Shown: positions 36,346 through 48,891, counted from the first letter of the stretch. The stretch: 64,000 nt of DNA from Perca fluviatilis (GCF_010015445.1 NC_053123.1:12628434-12692433), one strand, 5' to 3'. A program made the numbers and translations. The notes: generated from the sequence alone by a model not told the origin.

Positions 36346-36831
36346 CAATGTTGTAATAATTAATTTTATTTTGGTTGACTTTGCCTTTTACAGGCTTGAA
36401 TCCTGGTTTCTTTAGAAACCAAGAAGCTGTTATGTGAGTTTTTATTTTATTAAAGGTCCTTACTAAGCATACACTTCTGTATATCAGCATCTCAATATGT
36501 TAGTCTTTCCCCAGCAAGGGTAGTTTCTTTTATGTCAACACTTCTTTGTAATTACTGTAACCATACTACCAGTAATACGGTAGTTTGACATGCCATCATG
36601 TTATTTTATCAGGAGCAGAAAGAGATTGGGAAAAATCCCTTCTTGTTCCTTTTGTAATCCTGTGTCTGCTCTCTGACAGGGTATTGGTATTGGAGCCTTA
36701 GCAGATATGAATCGATGATGGTATTTGCACAGTTCTTATCACACTGCCTATCTACTGTCAGAGAAACCTAGAGATTACATTCACCTCCGGCTTACGGCTG
36801 ACTGCAATGGAAAGAGGGGTGGCTGATTTGT
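36346..36831. other. gene-free stretch
   Basis: Unique-looking AT-rich DNA next to the 5' end of the Rex3 copy; no feature. Confidence 0.5.
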
Positions 36832-36833
36832 TT

Positions 36834-36896
<63 letters not shown>

Positions 36897-36924
36897 GTCT
36901 GTCTGTTTGTCTCTCTGTCTGTCT
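36832..36924 (+). repeat. (TTTC)n followed by (CTGT)n
   Basis: About 16 ttct units to 36896, then a compound ctgt/ctct run to about 36924. Confidence 0.97.
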
Positions 36925-37482
36925 GCCTGCCATTTTGCACAATAATACATACATAGAGGCACATAACACATGTTTACTGAAATGAAGGATATCTTTTGGT
37001 TTGCATTGTGTTTTCTCTTTGTCTCACCTGAAATGTATCCTGACAGAATAAACTGATGAAGGGTTCAGTTCAGTCAGCTGATCACAGAACAGCAAGATTA
37101 GGTACGGATGTGAACATTATGGGACATCAGACAAGAACAGAGCCAAAGGATTACATGGGGCTCACAACATGCAACAAAGACCATGACACAAAAGAAGAGG
37201 AGGGGGTAGGACGCAAACCGAGAGGGATACACAGCAAGGAAATGGAAAAAAAAAAATTAGTTTTAAGAATATCGATTAAAAGAGGTATTGAAAAGTAACC
37301 ATGGTAGATTTTTTTTTTTTTTACTTTGATGAGCACTAAACTCCTTAGCTTTTTGTTGTTTTTTAGAGTAAATGTATTGTAAGCAGTGCAGAACCAGAAC
37401 AAAGAGCTGCAACACGCATCTGTCCTCTCTACTCTGCATGCAGGAGACCACCTCCAGCTGTCTGCATAATAAACACTCTCTC

Positions 37483-37517
<35 letters not shown>

Positions 37518-38154
37518 TACCAAAAACAAGCAAATATGCAAGCATGTGCACGCTCACACACACTCACACTAAGCCTTGGTTCCTAGTGAACATTGCTGTG
37601 AGTACGAACATTAAGATGTTGTAATTTTTAGGATAATTAGTTGGCCTGTCAGTTTTATGGCTGTACCTTGCTAGCTCAGAGATTAGGCCTCCGAGACCTC
37701 CTGCTCTGCTGCACACGCAGCACTGTGCAATTGTGTGTGTGTCTGTGTGTGTGAAATGAGAAAGAGAGAGGGGAAGAGGGGGAGAGGGGGAGAGAGCGGC
37801 AGAGTGAATGCCACTGAGAGGGAATTATAATGCCGCTATTTAATTAGCAAAACCTCATTCAACTTCATCACTTCCATCAGTGATTCTGAACCGCTATCGT
37901 TGGTAAAGATTTCCCTGCGTCATATATTCTGATGGGCCTTTGCACATCAATAATTGTAAATTCATAGCTGTCATTTTTATTTAAATGCCCTTTGTAATCA
38001 CTATAATCATAACTTTTCTGACAGAAATACCAATTATTTCAGTATGAAATTCTGATCACAGTCTGATCCCAAAGATTAAAGAAGAGAGGGAAATGTCATA
38101 ATATATAAAACATTTACTCATTTACTACATTCTTTTACTAATACTACCACGATG
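36925..38154. other. gene-free stretch; (CA)n at 37484-37513; CNE-like segment 37795-38000
   Basis: No gene. 37795-38000 has the look of a conserved developmental enhancer (gctatttaattagcaaaacc, several TAATT/ATTA cores), but conservation cannot be measured here. Confidence 0.4.
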
Positions 38155-38162
38155 GCAGTAGG

Positions 38163-38537
38163 CTAGCCTAGAAATCTAGACGCATCCTAGCGGCAGCAAA
38201 TTTAATTTGCAGCCAGGGGGGTCTAAGCACTCTCCGTTGGCTTGCGAGCTGGAAAAACCAAACTCTGGTCAGGCCAATCACATCGTGTATAGAGTCGGTA
38301 GGCGGACTTATGGATGCTTCTGCTGGGAACAGAGGTCTTCTGGAAGACTTGGAGTTAAGCTTTTCTTTGAGAAAAGAACAAAGAACGGCACAGAAATAAT
38401 TCTTAAAAAAGGATGGAAGATGTGTTCGGAGTTTTGCTAAGCAGATACGGCAAAAGTTTAATCTATCAACTAGCTTCGCTACCTTCTTCGTTGCTCTGCC
38501 TGGTTGTAGCGCTGTCCTATTACGTTAGTCAGGCTAG
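38163..38537 (+). mobile_element. hAT-like MITE
   Basis: Inverted ends CTAGCCT...AGGCTAG bound about 375 bases. The direct repeat CAGTAGG(C) lies on both sides (38156-38163 and 38538-38545); the exact 8 bases are ambiguous because the repeat and the ends share letters. The interior has a 77-codon open frame with no transposase similarity. Confidence 0.75.
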
Positions 38538-38545
38538 CAGTAGGC

Positions 38546-39305
38546 TAGGCCCAGGCCAGATGGCATATTTTGACAATAGAAAATAAATAGAAAAGAAAAA
38601 CAAAACTTGTAAAATAGTGAAATTATACAAATAAGTTATAGTGTTACAGTAAGCGGGAGAGAATGCATAATTTCACAAATGAAATTCCAAAGTAATTCAA
38701 TGACGATTATATACTTTTCCATCAAACAAGATGCTGTATACAGTATTTTCATGTACATTTACTGATAACATGCATGCACAGCACACACATCTGCATTGGC
38801 AAGCAACTTTGCTTGCACACACATTCTCCAAGGATCTGACTTTTTATTTTTTATTTTGAAAAGACTCAACAATTATCCAGTAAGCATAAATCATGTTCAG
38901 GGAATAAACCTGGCAGCAACTTACTCTGAGTGTTATTTTCTTTTCATATGTAACGGAGGCAGGCTGATACGAGGGAAAGTAAAAGAAAGAGAGCAAGCAA
39001 GAAAGAAAGACAATTCCATTATTCTATTTTGCACATGGCTGCAGCTTGTGGACATCTTAAACACTGTGTTTACTGGCTGCAGTCCATTAGCTCATACAGA
39101 CTGTTAGTAATTCATTTCCTCAAACGTACACTTACTCACACAAACACACACTCACTCACATGCACATACTAGTGCACAGAGTAATTATTCATGACTTGAA
39201 ACAGGAGAAGACAGGTAATTGAATTAAGTTCCATATAAACAATAAACTCAGGAGAAATAAACCTGCTGGTTCCACGTCCAGCTCTCTTGGCAAGTAGCCT
39301 GCATG

Positions 39306-39348
<43 letters not shown>

Positions 39349-40630
39349 AATACTACTACCAAACTACAAAACTGACCTCAAATAGTACAATTTTTGCAGA
39401 TCAAGAGTTTTTTAAAGCGTTAGAGAGAAAAGCTAGAGAGACAAATTTCAGATTTTCAACCTTCCACTTCACTCTCAGAGGTAAGAACGGCCATTCGTTC
39501 CATTACTGTCATCTTGTCCCTGTGAAGTACATTCGATGGATGGTGGGTGACACATTTAATGACAGCTTTTAATTAATAGAAAGCAGGTCTCCTTGGAACT
39601 CTCTTTACAAATTGGTATATGATGAATAGACATGAGCAGTACAGCAGATATACATAATCACAAGATTGTTTTCCAGACTGAAAATGCAATACAGTTATAA
39701 GATACTTTGTGAAAATACTTGGATTAGTTGTCATCTTGTTTCTTTTCTTCTTTCACTGATTTCTGAATTTGACAATGGGTGCCATACACAGTATGATTCC
39801 ACCATCAAAAGTTACCTTGTCCACAAAAAAATATTATGATGATGACAATTTACTCCACAGCCTCCATAACACTGTTAACTATAAACTGACGCTAAATTGT
39901 ATGTATGATTTCAGTTAAAATGCTTTATCAGGGAGCTGTTTGAGGCATCGATACCGGGAACTGAATCTAGCAGCAATATCTCTGACTTCAGACATGTGTT
40001 CTAAGAAAAATAATTGATAGTGTTCATACAGTAGGTGGGAAGCCAGAGTGGGATTACATCACTGTCACTGCACTAATTACTCCTACTGGTTGATTGAAGT
40101 GTCTAAACAGAACTATGTTTTTTTCTTCTTGTAAGATTTGATTGTATATATCACTCCCACTTACTACCTAAATAATGTCTCCCTGGCCCTCTAAAACCCA
40201 TCTAGTGTTTGGATCATAACTTACATTATCATCAATCTTCTGAGGAAACTGATGACATTGGATATGGATACCACTCCAAAGTTTTTTTTTCTTCCTTCCC
40301 ATAACTTAACGACTCAGTTAGAGAAATGCTTTGCGGAGAGGGAGTCTCTTTTATAATGCTTTCCACAGTCAAAGTGTGAAAGTAGAAAGAGTAAACACTT
40401 CAGACCAGTCTGGAATTAAGAGCCATTAACAACGTCTTATCGTGGCTGAGGGTTCATTCCTTTTTAATTTGGTTCAATATTATTAAAAAAGATCACTGTC
40501 AATTTGAATCTAATATATTGTTTCCTTGGGTTACCTTTAGTACCGCACTCATATACTCTTACAATGAAATAACCATGTGAGCTTGTTTTTTCAGTTAATG
40601 AGAGATATCAAATACAGGGTCATCCAGAAC
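38546..40630. other. gene-free stretch; (CA)n at 39307-39346
   Basis: A pure CA array of 20 units. The rest has no recognisable feature. Confidence 0.5.
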
Positions 40631-40633
40631 TAA

Positions 40634-41277
40634 AGGCCCAGACACACCGACCAGACGGCTGACCCTCGGCAGAAAAGGCAGTTGGACTGATCAGTCTCCC
40701 CGAGTTGGTCAAAAAAGTGCCTTGGAACACACCGAAGTGACGAGACATAATCTCCATAACAGCAGGCGGCTCTAATCTGTATTGTCGCCCAAAAATGAAA
40801 ACCGGCAGCTGATTGGGCGAACACGTCACGTGGGTCTGGCTTCTCCGGAAATTCAAAGACAGACTGTCATGGCAGCTTGTTCAGAATACGATCTCATATT
40901 GTACTAAAGTAGTTCACCGAAACGTGTTTCTGAAAACATTTTAAGCGAGAAATAGGCCATGCAGTTGCTGAATCTGAATCTTGTCTTCATTTCAGATCGA
41001 CAAAGGTCAGTTTAAAAGATTTTCGTCAGATCTTGAGAGACTCTAGTCACGCTCATTCCGCTCCCCGTTTCCAGGTTAGCACTCTACCAATCAGATGGGT
41101 CATTTGAGTCCGACTGCCAGTAGTGCCTGCCCCGCTGATTATACATGTCAAATCGCCCAAAATGAAGGTCGATGGCCCCTCGGACGGACGACGGCACGGA
41201 ACACACCAAACATACTCGAGTCACTGACCTCGCCAGACTCTCCGACGGCCGATAATCGGCTTAGTGTGTCTCGGGCT
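40634..41277 (+). mobile_element. PIF/Harbinger-like MITE
   Basis: Left end AGGCCCAGACACACC and right end GTGTGTCTCGGGCT are imperfect inverted repeats. They are flanked by TAA at 40631-40633 and 41278-41280, the TWA target duplication of Harbinger elements. The element is 644 bases, GC-richer than its flanks, and has no transposase. Confidence 0.75.
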
Positions 41278-41280
41278 TAA

Positions 41281-41542
41281 CAAGAGATAAACATTTACTT
41301 AAATTGACATACTCTTTTTTTTTTCACTATCTTTCTGGGTAGGGTAATATTAACACCAAACCTACCATACCACACACATCACAACAAATGTGCAAACTCG
41401 GGCGATAAATCAACACCACCAATCAAGCTAGTCAGTGCAACATTACGGACTTCCCTAAGTGACCCGACGACCTCTGTGAAACAGACGGCGTCTAGCGGAC
41501 ATCATGCTGGTCAGAGAGTACTGCCTGAGGGTATTAACCTAT

Positions 41543-41594
<52 letters not shown>

Positions 41595-42111
41595 GCCTAT
41601 ACACATTTCCCCTGGCTCTGTCCTGGGCAGCATATGGCAGACCTTGAAGTTCAAGGACACCAGTGTTTCACAGATTCAGGAGATTCATCACTGACAAGCA
41701 CACATTCACTGCAGGCCTTTCCCTGTGGAAAACACTCACGGGCACACACATCCATGCTTGTGTACACACAAACGCGCACACACACACACACACAAACACA
41801 TGGACACTGCATACATGACAGAAAAGTCAGAGAGAAGCAAAAGTAGCCATCCGCTCAGAGATTAAACAGATTAGTTTCTATCTGATGACTGGAGGTGCAT
41901 GACAGTGTCTAACAAAAGGGCCCTATAAGGGAGAGCTAAACACAGACACACACGTAAATACACCATCTCGGGTGTACCTTATAAATCTCATAAAAGTTAT
42001 TTCGGGTACAGCGCTGACGTAAGCTTAAATTGATCTTAACAGTTTACATTAAAACATTGTAAATCCTCATGTTTACTTTTTTGGTGACAAAGTGAAATCA
42101 AGAAGCTTGTT
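41281..42111. other. gene-free stretch; (CA)n at 41544-41590 and 41779-41793
   Basis: Low-complexity DNA and unique sequence; no gene. Confidence 0.5.
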
Positions 42112-42115
42112 ACTT

Positions 42116-42483
42116 TGTTACGACCCCACCTCTGCAGTGCAGGGGAGGTTCCTCCTACAGAAAAGAGGGTCGTTAGTGATTGGAGCCACCTGGGCTCAGT
42201 GTATTTAAGCTGTTGCTAACCACTCTGTTTTCTCTCTCTGCTCCTCCAGGTATGATCTGGTTTTGTTCTTTCCTTTATAGTTTTACTTAGTCATTTACAC
42301 ACATACAGATTCACTCACCCATGCACTTTACAGACACCTTACATTATGACATTATCACACCTCATTCCTTTTTCTTTGTTTAAAGTTAATTTGATTTACA
42401 ATAAAGTATCTTTTGTGATTGGCCTATACCGATTGTTGGTGTCCCCTCATTTTTTGCCACAGGCCATGAGCCGGTTTGTGACA
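42116..42483 (+). mobile_element. solo LTR, Ty3/gypsy-like
   Basis: The 368 bases start TGTTACGACC and end GGTTTGTGACA. They are flanked by ACTT (42112-42115 and 42484-42487). Inside are a TATA-like tatttaag (42201-42208) and aataaag (about 42401), in LTR order. No internal genes remain. Assignment to a lineage rests on the short TSD and ends. Confidence 0.8.
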
Positions 42484-42487
42484 ACTT

Positions 42488-43173
42488 CTATTGATGTGGA
42501 TGGGATTTAAATGTAATCCATCCTCACAAATACTGAAATATACAGACACCCTGTACATGATATGGAGCGTTGATGCAGAGACACAAAATACAGCATGTGT
42601 GTGACATATAGTCAACAAACAACTAGCGTTGGCCAGCTCCTCTTATTTGTCAGCAGCCTGGCCTTGGTGTCTCAGCCTGACATGTTTGAATAATCCAGGT
42701 TGTGCTTGAGTAAACACAGCTCCTATCAGCCTCCCTTGGATCTGATGGATCATATCTGTTGGCCCGAGCATTTGTCACAACAAAAGAGGGAAAGAGACAC
42801 AATAGCTACGGTAACTTATAGATTTATAGTACGTTGCTCCATAATCTGTGTGTGTGGTGTGGGTGTTTTGCTCAAATGTGTATGGAGCTACAGTATATTA
42901 GCACCTCTGCTATTCTAATCAGATAATTGTGTTTGACATAATTTCACTTGTGTGACTCAAGTTTTTAAAGTTTGAAGTTTTTTTTATGTATGGATACTAT
43001 TATTTAATAAAACTTACATAGATAACAAAAGGGTTAGGGTTAGGTTTAGTATCAGAATCTACTAAAAGGTTTTGTAAACCAATTGGAAGTATAAGTATGT
43101 ACTGTAGTAGATGTAAGGTCTTCATATGAACAACACACATGATACACAGATTAATATGAAACTGACCCACAAG

Positions 43174-43176
<3 letters not shown>
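42488..43176. other. gene-free stretch
   Basis: Nothing recognised; a short gggttagggttagg run at 43031-43045 is too short to be a telomere remnant. Confidence 0.5.

Positions 43177-43236
<60 letters not shown>
43177..43236 (+). repeat. (GT)30 microsatellite
   Basis: Pure dinucleotide run. Confidence 0.99.
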
Positions 43237-43241
<5 letters not shown>

Positions 43242-43810
43242 ACTAATTAGCCTGTTTGTTCTACATGCTTTATAGGTCCTAGGGGGACGACAGGAAATGA
43301 GCACATACACACCTTCCTCCCTACAGAGGCCCATCTGTTGTACAGACACATACACACACATACACACACTCACACACTGCCACAGAAAGCCACTATAAAA
43401 GTGCTGATGAGGGAATACAGGATATTGATGGGATCACTCATTTGAACTGTCTGTTTGGAAATATTGCTCGACTGACTGCAGAACTGACAGTGATGAAGAG
43501 GAAATGAAGAGGACAAAGAACAAAGGCAGGGGAAAGAAGCCTTAGCTAAAAACCATCAGCATTTATTTGTATTTTACAATTAAGGCCAATAGGTTTAAAG
43601 TAAAACTATTTTAATGTAATGTGAAAAGCTCTGTAATGTTAAAAGCCTCCAGGAAAATCCTAAAACTATAAATATTAGTAACATGAATTAGATGTTTCCT
43701 AATAATCCAATCACAGTGATATTGGTCTTACACAATGTTATCAATCAAACTAAATCATATCCATTGTTTATCTTAGAAATTATTTTGATTCAATTAAAAA
43801 GGGAAGGTAT
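43237..43810. other. gene-free stretch
   Basis: Short unique DNA; no feature. Confidence 0.5.
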
Positions 43811-43812
43811 TA

Positions 43813-44983
43813 CATTTTTTTTTTCAATTGCTAAACGACAGTGGGCACAACTGGAGTCACGTGCAAAACGCTAACTAAAGTCTGCACAGCAGCAGTTCAT
43901 GTGAACCAGACTCTAGTTCGTTTTTCAATGCTTGAACACAGTTTTCAAAACTCTACACACTTATCCCATGACTTTAACCACAACGTGCACAACACTGTAG
44001 ATTTACAGCACTTTGTTCAAATGCTAACACATTGCTGTCAAAACTGTTAACCACACATTCAAAACAGAATAGATTTCAGTCTGGTGCCTATCAAACACTG
44101 CTGATTGCAATTTTAGCTGAAAGCAGGTGTCTTGATTTAGACTAGTTAGTGAACATTATACAGAGAAAGCTCAGAAAGCCTTTTTTTTGTAAACAAACAC
44201 CAAATAAGAATGAAACAATTATACACTGTACCATTTGAGAGAAACAGGTAAAAGAGCAAAGATACCAATATGCCCAGGTAAGATGTCTGAGGTTATGTAC
44301 ACAGCTATAAAAAAAGTGAAAAACACTATATCTTTACAATAGTAAAACTGCGTTCTTACGGTTTTTCAGAAAGTAATGGAGGTGAAAGCAATAGAAACAC
44401 CGCATTCATTTGTATTTAGAGATGATGCAGACATCCAATGTGATGAAGAAAACTTGCCACATGATGCTGGAGAGAGGCAGGATTAGTCACACTATTCTTT
44501 GGTACTGTTGCGTATGTTTTTTTCCCCAGTAATTCCATAAATTACTAGAGACAAAATACTTTATTGAAGAAAACTGCTGATTTTCATTCCTTCTTGTTTA
44601 CCTTATGTAAAAATTGGTAGGCTATACAAGCTATATTTTTTCCTTAAATAAACTGTTGAGTAGTGTCAAGTCACTCAAATTGTTCAAACTGTAAAGATGA
44701 GACATTTTGTAATTTCTGTATTGGTGTTTGACGCTAGTGTTTTTACCCTCAGTGTGTTCTGAGTGACAGTGTGTGTTATCTCAGTGAGGCTTGTGCGTAG
44801 TGTTTGGCTGCACTGAGCCTGTTTTGAGACGTGTGTTAAGAGTTGTGTTGCTTTGAATGAGTTTTGCAGGTGATGTGAACTGTTTAGCTCAGGTGACTGT
44901 TGGTAATGCAGACTGTAGTTTGAGTTTTGCACATGTGACTCCAGTTGTGCCCACTGTCGTTTAGCAATCGGAAAAAAAAACTG
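43813..44983 (+). mobile_element. IS630/Tc1-like non-autonomous element, copy A
   Basis: Long inverted ends (ttcaattgctaaacgacagt, then gggcacaactggagtcac, mirrored at 44930-44983) are flanked by TA on both sides (43811-43812, 44984-44985). Length is 1171 bases. It shares ends and interior with 57160-58321 in the opposite orientation. It holds remnants of a transposase gene (separate entry), so it arose by internal deletion of an autonomous relative. The left tip has CATTTT where the right tip gives CAGTTTT. Confidence 0.88.
44207..44486 (+). pseudogene. transposase exon remnants in copy A
   Basis: 44207-44248 encodes RMKQLYTVPFERN, identical to a piece of the transposase at 46718-49548, then hits a stop; the old exon border (cag|gtaaga) stands at 44257/44258. 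After a short intron with acceptor ttttcag, 44370-44486 encodes 38 residues ending in a stop. The start KVMEVKA resembles RVMELEA. The end (DADIQCDEENLPHDAGERQD) aligns with the transposase terminus DDIRCDVDENMWPNPEDRRD. The catalytic core between them has been deleted. Confidence 0.75.
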
Positions 44984-44985
44984 TA

Positions 44986-45861
44986 ACTCACTTCCTATTG
45001 GACTAGAGTATGTGTACATCTAACCCTATTTTTGAACTGCCAAACCACATATATTTTAACAAAACCCCTTCAATAAAATTGATTGCTCACTCAGTGATTT
45101 TACAATGCTAATCTCCTCAGCTATAATGGGTTCTCAACACATGCAGGGCATCAATATCCCCAGGTTCAAACACAGAATCATGTTATTCTCACACTTTTAT
45201 ATCTTTCAATCAATGAAATTCATAGAAAGGTTCTTGACCTTTTTCTACGGCTTCCCTCTTTCCTTCCATTTCTGCTCCATATTTTAAAATGAAAAAGAAG
45301 CCAGCAATACTCTCCGAGTCTTAATATTGATTGGAAGTATTCCCTGATGCACCATAGAAATTTGATGTTTACAGCATGCTTGGATTTTATCACTTTGATT
45401 AATAAACTGAACTGAATAAATCATAGTTTGGAAAATTTCTTTTGCATACACGCACGCGGAGTGTAAGACAACACATGTTGTGGTTATGAAAAATACATTT
45501 CTGAAACAAGCAAACTGAGCCATCCCCTTCTGAAGTTTTTTAGAAAATGCCAGCCTTGAGGTGGTGTACATCCCAGTGGAATTTATTTAATTATCGCACA
45601 ACACAAACGCTGCTCACCCAAACTGAATACACAGTACCTCAAACAACAGGGATCCCCCACTGTATGCTATCAAAACCCCCCAGCAAAACAAAGGGAGGCG
45701 AGTCAATATTCCACCTTTCCGAGAGACAGATAACCGTGAGGCTGAGCTATAACACATTGTGTGCTAAGCTCTTTCTCACTTGGCTAACCTTGAATGAAGC
45801 CTCAGATGAGAAGAAAATGCCATTTTCACCTCACTTCTGGGCCAGAAGTGGCTTCGCTATG

Positions 45862-45926
<65 letters not shown>

Positions 45927-46715
45927 TGTGTGTGTCTGCGTGTGTGTGTTTTAACAGAGTTACCAGTTTATTAGCTATCCATACCACACCAAATTCTATC
46001 AGGTCTCTCTTGCTGTTTCTATTGTTTTATATGCTAATATACTAATACTCCAATACATGAATGCTAAAATACAATTTTGCAAACTAGGCTGGTTTTATCA
46101 AAATACTTAACACAATTCACAAAACCACACACCCAAACTGCAAAATACCTCATATATCCTGCAAAATGAAGCACGGCAACCAAAACTACATATAGCATTA
46201 TCAAAATCAAACTTTTGCACCACATGGCACCCACTTCATTCATGTTACCAGATTTTTGTCTAACCAACTACACACTGTTGGGGATAATGAAAAGCACTCT
46301 TTAATATGCTTTGCCATAATACTAAAATAGTTGAAATTGTAGAAAATTCTTCAGATTGTTCACATGCACAGAAATATGTGCAGATACACACACACATGCT
46401 GTTGAAACATTATTTTTTTTATTTTCCACCAAACAAGTCAGTGCAACATATGCACAGCAGATATATTTACATTGGATTGAACAAAAATATGCTCACAAAA
46501 AACAGTAAACTGAAAAAGAGGCATCATAGTGCTTACTTCCTGATTGAAGTGGTAACAATTACAGTAACCATTGAGGTGTTTGGCCAGGTGGCACATATAT
46601 TGGCCCATTAGCTCATGTAGTGTCATTTTGAATGGCAGTGTTTTGAAATGGCAAACATGTGACAGATTTATGTCAGATTGTTGTGTCTTATGCAGAGAAC
46701 CGTGTTCAGTGCATT
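44986..46715. other. gene-free stretch; (TG)n at 45865-45950
   Basis: The TG array is 86 bases with cg and tc interruptions. 46060-46700 is rich in cacaaaaccacacacccaaa-type words like those near IS630-like ends, and may be an older transposon fragment; no boundaries found. Confidence 0.45.
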
Positions 46716-47251
46716 TACAGTTTTTTTCAGTCGCTAACAAGCATTTGTCCAAACAGTTGTCACATTTTCAAAACTCTAAACACAATTAGCACAGCATCAG
46801 TCTTTTTTGGCCATACAATTCACATATTTCATGTCTTTTTCACACAATATGCAGTCAGTGAACACATTTCCACAACGCTTACATTTTCTTAACAGACAAG
46901 CTATACCTCCCAACAAAATGATGGATTGTTTTTGTAGTATTTACGAATGTTAACACACAACATCCCACAATAGCAAAAACAATTATCCAAAGCTTAGATA
47001 CAGTATAAAAACATCTGCTTCTGCAATGATATTAGTTCAAAAACAATATATCTCAGCTGAAAATAAAAAAAATAAAAACAATTGAAAAATTGACACACAG
47101 CTGATTCATGTTGGGTAAAGTGGGCCAACCACAGCTGATTCCAGTCTGGCTTAGACTCAGTGGCAGGGGTTATTTCTTTCAATTACTATAAAAGAAGGAC
47201 TTTGAGGAGTGATGTGTTTGGAAACAGAAACAGAAAAATACAAACACTGTA

Positions 47252-48891
47252 ATGTCTGGACGAGGAAGAGGAAGAGCAAGGGGCCCAGGGAGAAGACCAG
47301 GCCCAGTGAGTCATGGAGGGAGAGGTGCAGAAGCAGTGAGAGATGCAGAAGGAGGTGCAGGTGCATTGAGAGGAGCAGTGAGAGGAGCAGTGAGAAGTAG
47401 GAGCAGTGAGTAGGGAGGAGCAGTGAGAGGAGCAGTCAGAGAGCAGTGAGAGGAGCAGTCAGGAGGAGCAGTGAGGAGGCAGGAGAGTAGTAGAGAGGAG
47501 CAGTGAGAGGAGCAGTGAGAGGAGCAGTGAGAGGAGCAGTGAGAGGAGCAGTGAGAGGAGCAGTCAGAGGAGCAGTGAGAGGAGCAGTGAGAGGAGCAGT
47601 GAGAGGAGCAGGCCCAAGGAGAGGGCGAGGTAGAGGTGTAAGAATGCGTGGTGGTGGCATTCCAAGGGCTGCAAGAACAGTAGTCAGTGATGAAATTGGT
47701 GCCACTATCATTGACCATGTAATCAACCACGGTCTTTCACTAAGAGAGGCTGGTGAAAGAGTGCAACCCAAGTTGAGGCGGTCAACGGTTGCCTCCATTA
47801 TATGGAGGCAATCTTTCAACAAACCAAAAGGTAAGTATTGCATTTTACATGGATTGTTTCTATTCTCACTTGACATGTCAATAAGGTCATATAATATGTT
47901 GAATTTCTTTTGTCACTCTAAAGAATGCAACGTCTTCCACCCTCTGGGGGAAGAGGAAAGCTCCTCAATAATGATCAAGAGCTTGCCATTGTAGAAATGG
48001 TTGTTGCAAATAATGCAATAAAACTGAGTGAAATTCAAGCTTGAATTGTGGAGGACCATGAGATATTTAACAATATCAAAAGCATCAGCCTCACAACCAT
48101 TACGCGGACATTGTCTAAACACAGAGTGCGGATGAAGCAGCTCTACACTGTTCCCTTTGAGAGGAACAGTGAGAGAGTCAAGGAGCTACGACAATATGTC
48201 CAGGTATAGTGTATATTCAACTCAATGTCCAGTTCTATAAGCTTTGCACTTTGCAAGTAGATAACCTACACAGTAATAGGTTACAGTACAGTATGATATA
48301 CAATAATGACATGATATACATAAACTTTGTTTCAGAGAGTTATGGAATTGGAGGCCAACCAGGCCGCTCATGAATTCATTTACATAGATGAGGCAGGATT
48401 CAATCTGTCCAAAAGGCGTCAACGTGGACGAAATATAATTGGAAAGAGGGCCACAGTTGATGTGCCAGGACAGAGAGGGGCAAACATTACCATGTGTGCA
48501 GCAATGGCAAATGCAGGATTACTCCTTCACAAATGTCAGGTTGGACCCTATAATACCGAGCGCCTCCTCGCCTTTCTCAATGATCTCCACCAGCGCCTGG
48601 TACCAGAGCAGGATCAGGAGGGTGAAAACATGAGGACCTTTGTAATTTCCTGACAATGTTGCTTTCCACCATTCACAAGCATGGAGGTGGAAGGTTTATG
48701 ACCATCAGCCACATGACCAGATGTCCCTCCTTGAAGCCATGGATGCTGGATGCAGGGATATCACAGTTCATGATTGCCAAGGGTGGATCCGACATGCCAA
48801 GCGGTTTTATCCCAGGTGCATCGCCTTGGATGATATCAGATGTGATGTTGATGAAAACATGTGGCCTAACCCTGAAGATCGCAGGGATTAG
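47252..48891 (+). pseudogene. IS630-like (DDE) transposase, multiply disabled
   Basis: It starts MSGRGRGRARGPGRRPGP and then an in-frame 12-bp repeat coding Arg-Gly-Ala-Val. Stop TAG at 47411 and a frame change within the repeat break it. 47503-47830 continues with the helix-turn-helix part (DEIGATIIDHVINHGLSLRE) up to a donor at 47831. The next exon (from about 47924) has a TGA at 48042, then RMKQLYTVPFERN and a donor after 48204. The exon from 48336 carries the first catalytic Asp (FIYIDEAGFNL). After a one-base loss at about 48652 comes the second (DNVAFHHSQ). It then jumps to WRWKVYDHQPH, skipping the conserved block with the third acidic residue. The stop is TAG 48889-48891. It cannot make an active enzyme. 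Confidence 0.82.
47340..47612 (+). repeat. 12-bp minisatellite within the transposase coding region
   Basis: Unit agaggagcagtg: irregular copies at 47360-47500 and a clean run at 47503-47610. Each unit keeps the frame and codes Arg-Gly-Ala-Val; the irregular part contains units with lost bases that shift the frame. Confidence 0.93.

Noticed and set aside
29170..43050. Short gggttaggg runs at about 29175, 32008 and 43031
   Set aside because: Only two or three TTAGGG-like units each; too short to call interstitial telomeric repeats.
47311..47876. Minus-strand frames rich in Ala-Pro-Leu-Thr or Cys-Ser-Ser-His repeats
   Set aside because: They are the reverse reading of the 12-bp minisatellite in the transposase gene.
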